The notes beneath the pieces were generated by a model that did not search any database, was not told where the DNA came from, and saw only the letters and a program-made list of their open reading frames with translations. Of a stretch of 64,000 nt of DNA, positions 40,141 to 53,200 are shown one piece after another. Where the stretch lies: the NCBI RefSeq assembly GCF_964355755.1, contig NC_092673.1, positions 27,347,001 to 27,411,000 on the forward strand, read 5' to 3'. A program made the translations under genes and the position numbers. This DNA is from Antedon mediterranea. Its lineage: Eukaryota > Echinodermata > Crinoidea > Comatulida > Antedonidae. The number at the start of each line of letters is the position of its first letter. Position 1 is the first letter of the stretch.

Positions 40141-41526
40141 TTTTTTTCTCTTTTGTGGCGCAAACACCACTTTTATTCACATTCATATTATCTCATATTA
40201 CATAAAATCGTATTTTTAAACTTGTAAATGTCGTTACAGTTCATAAGTAACATTTTTACATATATGAATTCTGTATTACTCCTTTTTTCATTAATTTTCT
40301 TATATTTTGTTATACACTTGACAGGATCATCATTATCATCTATCCCGTTTTAAAATAGTTCACACATTTTCATTTGTTTGTTTTCATTTTACAACCCGGA
40401 TTATACAATATATTTATATACATGATAAAAAAAAACAATAATAGCTCAGTACCACCAGTAACCCGTATCACTGTAATTCTTTTTCGGTTAATCGTATCAA
40501 ATTAGAAATTATATTATCATAATCTTATTTCTTAAAGCTACCCATAAATGAAGTTAAATGTTTAATTTTACAAAAACATTAATGTTAGCACTTGTTTACT
40601 TCATTTCTTTTATATAGTTGTTGTGTCTTTTTTATTGAATTATTGTTGTTATATCAAAATTTATGCATTTTGACTAATTTATTTTTTTGTGACAGGAGTC
40701 AATCCTCGATTAGCAAAAGCTATTTTTTGACTCCTTTTCACATATCGTACTGTTTATGTATGAAAGTTAAATTAAACAAGCGACTTTACGCCGACATTTA
40801 TTTTTAAAATCATTTTAATTGTTAAAGTATCTCGATTTTCTACTAATGATGCTCATGACAATTAAATACAGTTACATAACTTCATAATTCTCTCGGGTAC
40901 AATTTTAATGATTTGCAACCTTACATGAAGAACACTGTTTACTCATTTTCATGTATCTTCAGGCCAAAGACTTAATTTTCAGTCTAGAAATAACCTTTCA
41001 TTAGCGTTTAATTAGATCATTTAGCAATTATGTGTGCTTATGTGTTATCGAATGCAATTAAAACTTTTGTCTTCAAACTGTTGAATTATTTTAAAGTGTG
41101 AATTCTTGAGGTCACACGAAGAGATTCTACTAGAAATCGTCTACATGAAATTAGACAAATGATTAATAATATATTTTTCTGTAGGCCTTATTTAATATAT
41201 GCCTATACTTTGCTTTTTGCATGGTTCAATCAGGGAATTGTTAATTTTAATAACAACTCCCTGATGCAATTCAAAATACACTTATTAACGTCCAAAAGAC
41301 AAAAAATAACAAAAACAACAATGAGATAATTTAGAAAATGGACAAAGGCAGGATCCCAAAAAGATGAAAATCTTGTGGCGGAATTGTCTTTATAGCCTAA
41401 ATTAATTAAATTGGTTTGTGACTTCTGACAAAATTGATTGACTTCTTTGTTTTTCTGACAGATTTTTGACCTTGAAGATTTATTGGCCCTGGAAAATAAT
41501 TCTAAAACATGGTTTTGTTGAATAAG
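40141..41526. other. AT-rich intergenic DNA
   Basis: T-rich plus-strand tracts and no supported gene. The ORFs at 40592-40807 (+) and 41230-41556 (-) have no recognisable domain and look like chance frames. Confidence 0.45.
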
Positions 41527-41739
41527 ACATTTTAATGTCACATAATAATTATTCACTTTAATAAAAAAAATTGGATCGAAAAATGTATTTACCTGAAAAA
41601 ATGTACCGGTAATTCAAAGCAAACAAGAGTCAAATTGACTGGGAGTTAATGGGTTTTTTGGTTGAATTTAAACGTGAAAACATATCTTTTTAAAAAAAAA
41701 CTTTTAATCTTCATTGTTCATGTTTTTTTGGGGACAAGA
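41527..41739. repeat. MITE family B copy (truncated left)
   Basis: Contains TGTCACATAATAATTATTC, AAAAATTGGATCG and TTCATGTTTTTTTGGGGACA near the right end. The terminal TTAAAGATG is missing on the left. Confidence 0.6.
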
Positions 41740-41929
41740 GCCTTTAACCCTATTTATTATTATTGTATTTGTATACATGGTTACTATGGATATATCGGTA
41801 GGTCTATAAAGACTATGCAGCATAAGAAGACATGAAACCAAATTCTAAACGTTTTTTAATGGCAAACAAATAACAATTACTGTACCTAAAAAGAACATAT
41901 TCTTCCTTGGATACAAAAAATAATGAATA

Positions 41930-42215
41930 ATACTCGTTTTTATATAGCGCTTATTGCACAATGCTTCTAAGCTCTTTACATTATTACCCCGGTCATTTTT
42001 GGATCAAACACGTATAGAAACCAACCATACTCCCATAATGCAGCTAGTAATCAGCGCAAAGTCGTGTCTTGATCTAACCGGGTACCCATTTATACACCTG
42101 GGTGGAGAGAGGCAAACGTAAGTAAAATATCTTGCCTATGGATACAAACAATGCGGCGGGAGTTGGATTCGAACCTCGATCAGTAGTCCAACGTCCAAAC
42201 TTTTATTCGAAACTT
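41930..42215 (-). mobile_element. tRNA-derived SINE, near full length
   Basis: On the minus strand, GTTGGACTACTGATCGAGG runs into GAGGTTCGAATCC, a good Pol III B box, near the 5' end. A core with CGACTTTGCGCTGATTACTA follows, then AAGCATTGTGCAATAAGCGC and TATATAAAAACGAGTATTAT at the 3' end. A truncated relative lies at 45001-45187. Confidence 0.8.
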
Positions 42216-43509
42216 TCTCATTCTGCTCATTAAAACCAAATTAGGACCAAATCAAACTCGAGACACAAGTTAGGCCCGCACTGTACTAGATCAGGAAACT
42301 TATTAGGCCTATACTGTCCTAATTAATGTATGCGGTCGGGTTTCAATAAAAATGTGCAGGCGCGCCTACAAATTACCAATGGTACCCCTACACGATGTTC
42401 ATAAAATCTGGAGCCTAATGAGCACATTCATAACATATTAAGAACCAATTTTAGATTTCAATACTGGGGTAGCCGTACTTTAATGAGCCTATTTATTTAT
42501 TTATTGGTTTATTCTTTTTAACAACAATGCGTTCGTCAATAGCCACTTAATGAGTCAAGAAATGAACAAGGGATTACAATTATTACTAAAATTTGTACGT
42601 CAAACATTATTCTTCGGACATATGCTTTGAAATACCTGACGTACGCTCAAGCACGTGATGAGTACTGTCCATTCGCAGGCCAATTGTGTCAATACAAAGA
42701 TTGTTGTTTTTTCTTTTGTTCTGATTGGCATAAGATGACATTAATGATGTTTTCTAATCAGCCCATGATTGGACAGAAGTTGTCGTTAACAACTCCAGTC
42801 TCGTGCCGATTTATCTATCATCATGTTATTAAGAACCAATTAAACAGAGATTTAGTTTCGGCCAGATGAAGGAGGGTAAGACAGAGTTTGTTAACAAAAC
42901 AAGAAAATCAATGTTTTCCTTCTTCTAACTATTATATCTCTCTCAACACACATTGTAAATTAATCTGTTGTCTGCCTACTCACGTGTATGTCCAGTTACA
43001 CGGTTCGGGCGAGGAATTACAGGAGCCTGCCTAAGCCCTATGGCGTGGTAAATATGTGTTGTTATAATATGGTTGTTTATCAAGCTTTTGCCGCAACTTC
43101 ACATATTCAGGTGGGCAGCTGCCTTGTAGCTGCTTACAAATACTAATTAAAGTTCAAAATGGATGCTGTGATTGTCTTATTATCACGTCTTATTATTAAC
43201 GTTCTATATTCACGGCTTGTTATATTTTTTTTCTATTTTTCTTGTTTTTTTTTAAAAAGTTGTTTCATTGCAGGACCATATTGAAAACAGATATTTTGTG
43301 ATCTTTTCTTTTCTGAATTATGTTATCCTGCCTAAATATGTTTTAATAAAATAAAATAAAATACATTGTTAAAACATTGTTGTATGTACTCCTCTTTTGT
43401 GTGTCATACGGACCCGCATCCACCCCACCACCCATTATCTTCCCCCTGTATCTTTAAAATGAATGGTGGAAACATGGTATTGACACGGACCCGTGATTTT
43501 GTGTTTATT
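42216..43509. other. Intergenic DNA, no gene identified
   Basis: Mixed sequence. The ORF at 42627-42869 (+) is Cys-rich by chance and has no start context or splice signals that support it. Confidence 0.4.
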
Positions 43510-43597
43510 AAGGCTCTGTCTACACTATCAAACTTTATGTGAGAAAAAAATGTGACACTTTTTTTGTCAAATTAGTTTGAGTGTAGACAGAGCTTTA
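43510..43597. repeat. MITE family A, minimal 88-bp copy
   Basis: AAGGCTCTGTCTACACTATC, then a deleted core, then TTGAGTGTAGACAGAGCTTT. Both ends are present but almost all the internal sequence is lost. Confidence 0.88.
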
Positions 43598-44199
43598 GAT
43601 AGAATAATGAAGACTAGACCTAATGAACATCTTCGCTAATGATGTAACATCCATTGTATTCCCAAACTAACACAGCTCGTCTTATCTTTTCAGATTAACG
43701 AACTTTACAAACCTGATGAGTAGATTCTATTTGTGACTTCGCTATATAAAGGTTTATTTGTGGTCCTAAAATGTCACTGTATACAGTAAAATCGAATGGG
43801 CAAATTCCGTTTGATTTCAGTGGCCATGCGCGCGTCGGCTAAGGCTAAGTTTATACTCGGCTCTTATTTCTTGTTTTATTTCGCAATTCCTGGAGTGTTA
43901 CAACTATAATATTTAAACAAATTATTAAATACAATAATGCGCTAGTTAACTTTTAGCCTAAACGGGTTAGAGGAGTGCACCTTTGTTCCTTTGGTCAACA
44001 AGTGGAATTATTTTAGGATGGGATAGTGTACGTGTCAGTCAATGTCACAACCTGTGAATTACACAAGACCTTATTTTGTTATTCTACAGGCGTTTTCAAC
44101 TTCCTAGCCAACATACGACCTTTCTTTGTCGTAAAGTTGAGTTTTGTCGCAGTTCATGATAGTCAGTTGTATTTGGGTCACCTTATTAAAACTGATACT

Positions 44200-44600
44200 T
44201 CTTAGGCCTGAGAAATGTCAGCGTCTTAACGTGAGAGAGGACGTTAATCGTTCCTATCTTACCCACTGGCATACCCTTTCGCGGCTTTTCTTGTCCTACT
44301 CCGGACCCCTGCTTCCATACAAATCACCCCCAGCGCGTACCACGTCATTTATGTCATGAACAATCCACATTCGCCTGTCGATTGCACGGCCTTGCTCCCG
44401 CCCTATCACTTGCTTGCCCCGGGCACTGTTTTTATTTCATTCCTTGTACACCCGCTTGAGGAAAACAATAATATTATTGTAGTTTCGTGTTTAAAATTTA
44501 TACAAACACTATTACACTAACCCGTGCAGTCCCGAGCGGGTGAGTAGTATCCCGAGTGGGACTATCTTCTTTTGCGCACAGGGAGGGAGGTTTTCATGGC
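44200..44600. other. GC-rich island without a recognised gene
   Basis: Base composition is clearly richer in G+C than the surroundings (CTCCGGACCCCTGC, CCCCAGCGCGTACC, TTGCTCCCGCCCTATC, CAGTCCCGAGCGGGTGAG). A 71-codon plus-strand frame (44144-44359) crosses it, but I do not recognise the protein. It may be a retroelement piece or a CpG island. Confidence 0.35.
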
Positions 44601-44815
44601 AGGCAATAGATACAATCTTCAGTGTGCAGGTGCCAGCTGCAGACTAGATCGGTCTCCCTGTGTGGCATTCGAGGTGTGCTAAGCTGCTGCGATCAGGCTA
44701 ACACAATTCTACCTATCGATGAAATCAGAAGCTGTGACTGCGGTAATGTGAAGACAGTTTATTTTTGCAACTTCGTATTTTTTCAGGCACGTGAGAAAAA
44801 GTTTGTTTGACCATA

Positions 44816-45222
44816 ACAGTTTTTACGCAAGTTGTCAAGCGATGGATGACAAGGCACCGCGTCATTTATTTGTCAAACTTGCGTTGCACGTCCATGCGTT
44901 GTGTCCTAAATACTGGTTCCCACTTTGCAACGCAAGGACGTAGACGCAACGCAAGCGGGTTGAATCATGACAAGCGACAGTTCAAATAATCCATCGCTTA
45001 ATAATAAAATAAATAATAATAATAATATTCGTCCTTATAGCGCTTATTGCACAATGCTTCTACGCGCTTCAAATTATTACCCCAGTCATTTTTTTGTACC
45101 CGAACACGTATGGAAACATACTTCCATAATGCTGCTAGTAATCAGCGCAAAGTCGTGTCTTGACCTGGATGGAGAGAGGCAAACGTCTTTGTGTTGCGTC
45201 CTAAGTGGGAACCAAGCTTTAA
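44816..45222. repeat. Family F repeat with nested SINE
   Basis: The outer element has CTTGCGTTGCACGTCCATGC, TACTGGTTCCCACTTTGCAA, CGCAAGGACGTAGACGCAAC and the closing TAAGTGGGAACCAAGCTTTA. A SINE fragment (45001-45187) splits it. Confidence 0.8.
45001..45187 (-). mobile_element. SINE fragment inserted in family F repeat
   Basis: Shares TATAGCGCTTATTGCACAAT and GCTAGTAATCAGCGCAAAGT (plus-strand reading) with the SINE at 41930-42215. It lacks the tRNA head. The AAT-rich tail lies at the low-coordinate side, as expected for the minus strand. Confidence 0.75.
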
Positions 45223-47443
45223 TTGGCTTAGGACAGTGGCGAATTACTTTCCCCTAAAAATCTATTCTAGAGAGACAATTTAGGGAGCACATTATGAATA
45301 TTCATAGAACACAGATCAAGTCTGGTTCTTTGACTGCTGAATGATGACGTCAGCACTCGGTTCGAAATCAATATATTTTATTGGGTGCTTTAGATGGCTA
45401 AGTTGCTAGGAAATATCAGCTATATATATATTGCAATCTATCGGATGTTAGAGAAAGTCTTTGAAACAAATACGCGGCTGACAATACATATTTTCCGATG
45501 TAATAATAACATAACCAATGAGAATATACGCACGCCCATATCAACATTGTGAACGATGTATATCAGTTTTGTCCCTTCTTTAATTAATCTATATTAGTTG
45601 ACTCTTAACACGAACTGGAGGTATTTTAATCCTGATGACGTCACTTTACGTCTTTTGATGAAATAGGATTTTCTATATTGTAAATATTTAATATTCTTGG
45701 TCTATAAATCTAAAGCATTAAACATAAATCGTTAGCCTAAGCCTGGTTGGTTTCAAACTAAGTCTAAACTTGATAAATCGCTTTACGTTATTAGATATTT
45801 TCTTGTGGGCGGTAAAGTTATTTAGATAACAGTGTGTCAAATGAGAAAAAACGTTATATTAAAGGTTGGACGTTTACGGTCGCTCAAAAAATATCAGGTT
45901 GATTTTTCTAATACGATATGATATGTGTATACGATCAGATACCGGGCATGATATGCAAATAATAAACGATGTATTATACAGCATAATATTGTAAATCATG
46001 GATCCATCTTGTTTCTGATTGGCTACCATTAGTAAAGTAAGTAGGTTTGAGGCAGCGCCACCAAAATAAAAAAAAAACTTTTAAATGGTTCTAGAGGACG
46101 CCCTAACAGATAAAGTAAGTAGGCCTACACAGTGCATCCAGCAGTAAATATAAAGTAAATGCTATTATATAACTTGTCAGATGTTTGGCCTAATCTGACG
46201 TAACTTTGTACTTTATCTAAATACACTGAGAACACACACACAAGTAATTAGTATTAGTAACTACTCTACAGAAGTTAAATACAATTATCATGCTATTACA
46301 TACGTACGTTAAAATGCTATTCAACATATTCAAAAAATATTTTAATAATACTATGTTGTGGTTTCTAAAAATGTTTAAAGTCAGTATAATTATATACATG
46401 TTTCCCTCTTTACGTCATCCATTTTATTTATACTTTCAGCGAGCATTACGTCACAACATAAATGAAAGCAACTGTATCTACAAAGCAACCACTGTTTTAA
46501 CTGCTTCCTAACCCCGGGAAGTACGCGGATCCCACAACTGTTTTAACTGCTTCCTAACCCCGGGAAGTACGCGGATCCCACAACTGTTTTAACTTCTTCC
46601 TAACCCCGGGATGTAATATTCTTAGCAACACACTGTGCTACTTGTTGAATTAATAATTCCCACTTACAAATATTAAGTTTTTATTTACTTTCGTAAAATA
46701 TTAGCCTGTTTAGGCATCCTCTGTGAGGATCAGGCTGGTTAATTATATTCTGATTGCTATAGCCAACGAAACACCGCTGAGCCGTCACGCGAAGTCATCG
46801 TTTCCGTGGTCACTGAATAGCCGCTACAAAGCTCACAAAATAAACCTCTCGTGAGGGCAATATTGTTTTTATTAATTAATACCACATATATTATAAATCA
46901 TATTGTGTTTATGTGTCAAACTAAGCCGCATAGTTCCGATTTACGTCTAAATGGGTTCTAATTGATGCTTTTAAACCGAAATTACAGTGACGATGTGATG
47001 CAATTCAAGAGAAAATGCTCAAACTTTCAATTTAGTTACAAAAATATCTATACTAAAAGGTAGTCTGGATTCCAGACAGAGTTTTAACTTAATATTAGTA
47101 AAACTATAAATATTTTGGCCATATGGCGTTTATCTACAGACTTGGGGTGAAGTCTATATACTTCAAATCCGGTTTGTTAAAAATATAAGTGTCATTGTCG
47201 ATTAATCTGAATTGTGCCAAATTTACATTATAATATAAAAAGTATAACAAAATATAAAATTCCATTTAGAAGTTCATACAAAATAATCTAAAAATTTACA
47301 TACAGTAAACTACCATTACATTTGTGATGTGCTTCTCAAGGTTGAGTTATTACGGTTATTTATTTATTTATTACTTCTTGGAAAATCGGTTTGTCACAGT
47401 ACTGTATTATAATCTATAGGCCTACCCGGAATATTAACCTCTT
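45223..47443. other. Intergenic DNA, mostly unique
   Basis: No exon found. Contains the minisatellite at 46491-46609. Otherwise AT-rich. Confidence 0.4.
46491..46609. repeat. 46-bp tandem repeat x about 2.5
   Basis: ACTGTTTTAACTGCTTCCTA followed by ACCCCGGGAAGTACGCGGAT and CCCACA. The first two copies are nearly identical. The unit is GC-rich relative to the flanks. Confidence 0.9.
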
Positions 47444-47560
47444 AAAGCTCTGTCTACACTATCAAACTATTTTGACAAAAAAAAGTGTGATGTGCCAAAT
47501 ATGGTAGTTATATGACATCATCATCATGTCGATAGTGTGTAATATTTGATAGTGTGCACA
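47444..47560. repeat. MITE family A copy
   Basis: AAAGCTCTGTCTACACTATC at the left and TTGATAGTGTGCACAG at the right, core ATATGACATCATCATCATGT. Confidence 0.85.
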
Positions 47561-47608
47561 GATTCAGAAATTACACCGTAAACATCTTATGTTTGTATCT
47601 GTTGTCAG

Positions 47609-47730
47609 TGGATATGCCCATATATGGACAAGATGATGTCATCACTACTATTTGATCATATGACTACCATATTAGGACACATCACTACCATATTTGGGCA
47701 CATCACACTTTTTTTCAGAGCTGTAGACGG
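47609..47730. repeat. MITE family A fragment adjacent to a second copy
   Basis: Core GATATGCCCATATATGGACA, CATATTTGGGCACATCACAC and a decayed right end (CAGAGCTGTAGACGG). The left end is missing. It lies about 50 bases from the preceding copy. Confidence 0.75.
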
Positions 47731-48210
47731 TAGGTTTATCTATAGGGTATATATACTGGTACCCCCTACCAATTTTACTGTGCTTAGATCAGTTTTGTCC
47801 CGCAGACTTTCTTATGTCTTCTCTCTGATAAAAATACAATATAATTAGCCTTAATATTGTGAAACGGTGTTACAAAAACAATGATACAAACATTACAGAG
47901 TTATCTAGCAGGGGATCAGCCAGCCGCCCGCTGACATTATACAAACTTTTCAATTAAACAAAGCTAAAATGTTTCGGATATTTCACAGAAGGGGTATAAC
48001 CCACGCCACCCGCTGCTACCATGGACATTCATGTGAAAGGGATCTGAAAAGCTTGCGCAACAAGGCGACTTAAATCCAAAAACCAATGGTATCTATGAAT
48101 GTTCGCTGATTTGTCTTAATTCTCTTCCATCCCTAAATGCATTGATAGCTAAACAAACAAATTAAATGGCATTGTTGTCTGCAGTAATCTTGGCATCATT
48201 TAGCCTGGGT

Positions 48211-48352
48211 TTTACATAGAACGCAACGTAACAACGTATGTGCAACTCAAGTAATTTGACCAATCACATGCAATGGATTATACGAATACGCTGCTTGTCA
48301 TTGGTCAACTTGCTTGCGTTGCGTCGTCTACTCCTTGCGTATCGTCCTAGCT
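48211..48352. repeat. Family F repeat copy
   Basis: ACGCAACGTAACAACGTATG, GTAATTTGACCAATCACATG, TTGTCATTGGTCAACTTGCT and TGCGTTGCGTCGTC, arranged as loosely inverted halves. Confidence 0.75.
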
Positions 48353-49646
48353 TAAGAATAGTGGGTTGGTTGGGTAGGCCTACTACATCGTCCTATTTGT
48401 CACGTACCGCAATGGGTATTTGACTATATCCACACTTCTAAAATCTATATTTAAAAAAAACATCTCGAACTAAAATAGGCCTATAGTGTTATTTTGTACA
48501 ACAAAAAATCGTTTCAAAGGTATATTTTGAGGTACAGTACTCGATTAAATTTAAATTTTTATCAGCAAGGAAGTAAAAATGTCCTTGCTATAAACCGCGT
48601 CAATCATTCTGTACTAAGCCACCTCTTGAATGGGTGTCGTCTGCGTTTTGTTCACCCATATTCACCAATGTTTTCCGGTTAATTTCATCCCATGTACACT
48701 GTCAATCGGTCTTATAATCCTACTAAAAAAGACAGTCACATTTTCAAAGAAAATTCAATACATTGTTTTCTTTTTAAAGTGAATGTTTACCTTAATAGGC
48801 CTATAGAGATTATTGTCGTTGTCTGAGATTTTGATGTTTAAAACAAAGATAGATATTCTTTTCAATAAAGACTTAAATAAACTCTCCAAGAGCCAGATGT
48901 CAAATAACCATAATATTTCCTACATACACTAGTATTACTTTATTATTTGATGTACAAAAAGGTCTGAGATTTCAAATAAGCATTTTACTTATATAGGCCT
49001 AAGCAGGGAAAAGTGAATTCCACTCTTCCTTGGCCTAAGTAACAGACAAACTCCACATGCATAACTGTACATTAATCCTCGCTACAATGTATAGGCAGGG
49101 AGGTGACCTGGTATATAGGCCTTACCGGTACATCACGACTGAAACAATGGCGAAATCTATGAAATCTCTCCCCATAGGAAATCTATTCAGTAGAGGTGGA
49201 TAATATAAATTGGTAAATGATATATTATATTGTGTACTTGATTAAATAAATACTTGTGTTAACACCATATGGCTCAATAAAGAACTATATATTAAATTTC
49301 ACCTATAACAGTCACGTTTCCCAGCGTGAAGTACAAAACACAATCAGTTCATTAGAGAAGATATACCCCTCGTTCACATAACGTATAATAGTGTTTAAAT
49401 CAAACTATCTTATCTGGGTACTTCAACGAGAAACAATACAACACCTTAACTCCCTGTCATTCAAATATATTAGGATCTCAGAGGGAGGGGATTACTGTCA
49501 ATCTAGTGCGTACATAATAGGGTATTAAGCAGTTTACCGCTAAGGGATTTACGCAAAGCACACTAATCAAGTCACTCACATATTCCCTGACAGGGTGAAT
49601 GATATACAGTACCAATGATATAATAATAGTTCTAAAATAACATTTT
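48353..49646. other. Intergenic DNA with many AGGCCTA words
   Basis: TAGGCCTA-type words occur near 48368, 48476, 48796, 48992 and 49117. No gene or other repeat is recognised. Confidence 0.45.
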
Positions 49647-50250
49647 CTCTACACTATCAAACATTATGTAATTGTCACGAACTCCCTTTTTATACGTATG
49701 TTTCCGAGCGGTTGAAAATACTTTAGAAAATCCCTTGTGACATAAAAGTATACACACAAAATCCACAAAGTTGTAAAATAACTAAAAAACAAAGCTTTAA
49801 TATCAACTTCAACTTTCAACAATCCAGTAAGCACTTCAAACAACAGTTTCACAATAACTTTTACAATCTAATATCCAACCTCTAATATCCAACCTTCTTC
49901 AAAATTAATGCTTCAATCAAAAATCCTTCTCCCTTCTTACAATATGTTCATAACATTCTAGATCATTCCTTACTTCTTATTCTATTGGATTACAATTTCT
50001 ATTAATAGCACTTCTGGAATGTTCCTGATTGTTCTTATTAATTATACATGGGTTCTTAAATCTAAATATACTCTTATTCTAGAATATTCATGTAGATACT
50101 GTATCTGTTAGGAATGGTAATTTATTACAGTAATCAACAAAAAAAGCGATGTGCCAATATATGGACATGATGATGTCATATATCACTACCATATTTGGGT
50201 ACATCACACTTTTTTTGTCAAACTAGTTTGATAGTGTAGACAGAGCTTTA
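49647..50250. repeat. MITE family A copy split by a roughly 465-bp insertion
   Basis: The left end CTCTACACTATCAAACATTA (49647-49671) and the right part from AAAAAAAGCGATGTGCCAAT (50138) to TTTGATAGTGTAGACAGAGC (50250) are complementary halves of one element. The insert (about 49672-50137) is not recognised. Confidence 0.7.
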
Positions 50251-53200
50251 CAAACAATGTTTGTTTACTTTTACATTTTTACAAAGATGCCAAACGATGT
50301 TTTATTATTCCTGTTCTTATCTTGTTCGCGATATTGAAATATTCGAATAGGCCTACTTTCAATTTATTTTGCAGCCTTTATAAACACAGTTCAATAATAA
50401 AAATCGAACTTGATGCAAATCGATTGAGGATTAGATCGATTATTCTATTTATTTTAACATTTTAAGAAGCCTGGCTTAAATACCGTCAGTAAAACATTTT
50501 GAAAAGTTAGGCCTAATTAAAAAATTTTACATTTTAAACAGAATTCTACTTTACAGGCTAATGTTATCAAATTTTACAGGAGAACATTCATTATTTGTTT
50601 TTTTTTGTTATTTCTTTTTTCGCGATGTAGGTGTAGGCCTACTATTTTTGTCTTAAAGTGGTTGTGAAGACAAGCTCCAGCTTCATACAGCCTCTTCGTC
50701 AATGTAGGCCTATTTTATAAACGTTACCGGTATTTACTTGTTTGTCTCTAAGGTAAATCTATAATTAGATCTAACAGAATCTAATTTGATCAAATTTACA
50801 CGTTTTGTACAATTTTAGCAGATTAATGCATTCAGGCTAGCGTAGTTTTTAGCCCAGATGCGTGGGTCTAAACCACAATACATACCTACCCTGGGCATCA
50901 ACATGTCTGACTTCTGGGTGAAGGGTCATCATTCGTCAGCCACTGAATGTTTATTTTCATTTGAAGTAAAATTTGATTAGGTCAGAGGTCAGATACCACT
51001 TGTGCGTTCTCGATTGTATGGTAAAAGAATGTCATGTTTATTTTTAATCGCTTAACATTTGTCAACACACTCATTTTGACAACTACTTTGTAGTAAAAAC
51101 CACTACAAGAATAAAATCAATCAAGATTAATGCAAAAATGACAAATAACTTATAAATTCGATCATATTAAATTGTGCATCAACGTAGAGCGCATAAGTAT
51201 CGCCTATCCATGGTATATAAATGCCCACTGTCTATCATTACAAATATCTTTTCTTTCATTAATGTAATAATTATTTGCATATAATTTATCAAGTAAGCTT
51301 ACACATCAAGTAAGCTTACACATCGTGTAGCCGAAATAAAAAAAAAAGAATCTCAATTCGAGGGTTAAACAATTTGTATTAAGAAAAAAACAACAACAGC
51401 ATAAACCCCACTTATTTGTCGACAGTGAAATAAGCCCAACGATTTATATTTTAAAATAAACCTCCGGAGCTACCCTTTAAGATAAAACTATAAATGGCAC
51501 GATATCAATGTTGGCACAAAGAACATGACATCAGAAGGAATACCCTTTATAAACTACTGTGATGTACTTTGATAAGTCATTGCAATCATCAGATCATTTT
51601 CTAACAAATTAACTAACCTTTTAATGTATGCATGCTCTGATTCATAATACTGTATAATCTTCTTATAAATTTGAATATGCAAATTAGTTATCATTTACTG
51701 TTACCCCCTCCTGCTGATCTTGGAAAAAAAGAACTAAAGTTTTAAAAACAAGCAGGAGGCCGATCGACTCAATTAAATACTGATTAAGAAAACTAAACGC
51801 AGAAAGAATTTACAGTATCAGACGTAATTTCCACTAAATGATCGGTAATGAAGTTAATGAAGAGTTTAGATTGCTAATTCATTCTGGGGTTTTATTTGGT
51901 GAGATGGGGGGTCTAAAACTTATACTATTCACGTCATGCTAATTCTATAGGCCTAAGATGTTTGTCTATCTTTATCTTTCTGACTTCAAATGCCGCGCGT
52001 ATAACTTTTGTTCTGTTCTTCAGATCTTTAGTAAATTGAACAATATAAATACAATCAACTCACAGATACATTATGACTATCAATTTAAATAATGTAAACA
52101 GAAAATGAAAATGACCTATAGGCCTATAACTATTCCTCTAATATACGGTACTGCCAACACAGTTGTACAATAACAACTTTCCATTTTGAAACTTAACGGC
52201 ATAGAAATCACAACTACGGTACGGTATTAAATTCTGTTTTATGTTTTATGTATCATTTTAAATTTAGCCTAGCATATCTAGCCGAAATTAACTATTTGTC
52301 TAAAATGAACGCTCGGCTTAACGATCCTCCCAAACTGTCAATCAGTCAATCAATCAAAAGTCATCGATGAGTTTAGGATAAGAAGTTATTGTTAAGGTGT
52401 CAAACAAACAGTGAAGTGCACTGGATGTACCTTTATCGATCGTGTGAAAAGGGTTCAACCAAACGGTTTAATACCAGGTAGCCAAGAAAAATGTTGGTGT
52501 AGTATCATCAATACATATCAAGGGTTTAGCGAATTTAGACATTCACACCTATTGTAGGCCTAACTTATTTGTTTGTAATCTATTGTTTGTAAGCTATTTA
52601 AGTAAAGTTTGTTTTAGGGTTTACCATGGAAAAGAGGTTTCTTGGTTTTTTTTCGTCATTTAAATATACAAACGATGTGTTAACACTATTTCAGGTACTT
52701 TACTAAACGCAATATTTGTTTGTTACCAGAGCTATTTAATTTGTTTGATACAGAGCTAGTTGAGAAAAGTTTGTTTTATGTTTTACCATGGAAAGGAGGT
52801 TCACTCTTGATACTAACAAACGAAATATTCAAACAAACATTCTGGAGAAATAAATATGTTATTTGTATAAGAATTGTTATAAAAAAATGTTCCCGTATAC
52901 TTTGAGTACCCGTAAGAACTTTCGAAAAAATACACGATTGTAAAATAATTAATATTAAAAGATTTGACTTATACAATCTTCTTTCTTCAAATATTCAAGT
53001 TTCCCAAAGATTATTAGGCATAATATTTTTTTAAAGCCAAATACTTTATTTGTTTCTTCGTATCCTGCTTTCAAAATGCATCAATCGTTACAACTATTTG
53101 AAACTAAAAAAATATGTATTTTAAAAGAAGAAACGTTGTCTCCTGTTTGTTTCCTTTTGTTACATTTCTTAAAAAGACCTTATAGTTTCAAGTTTTGTTT

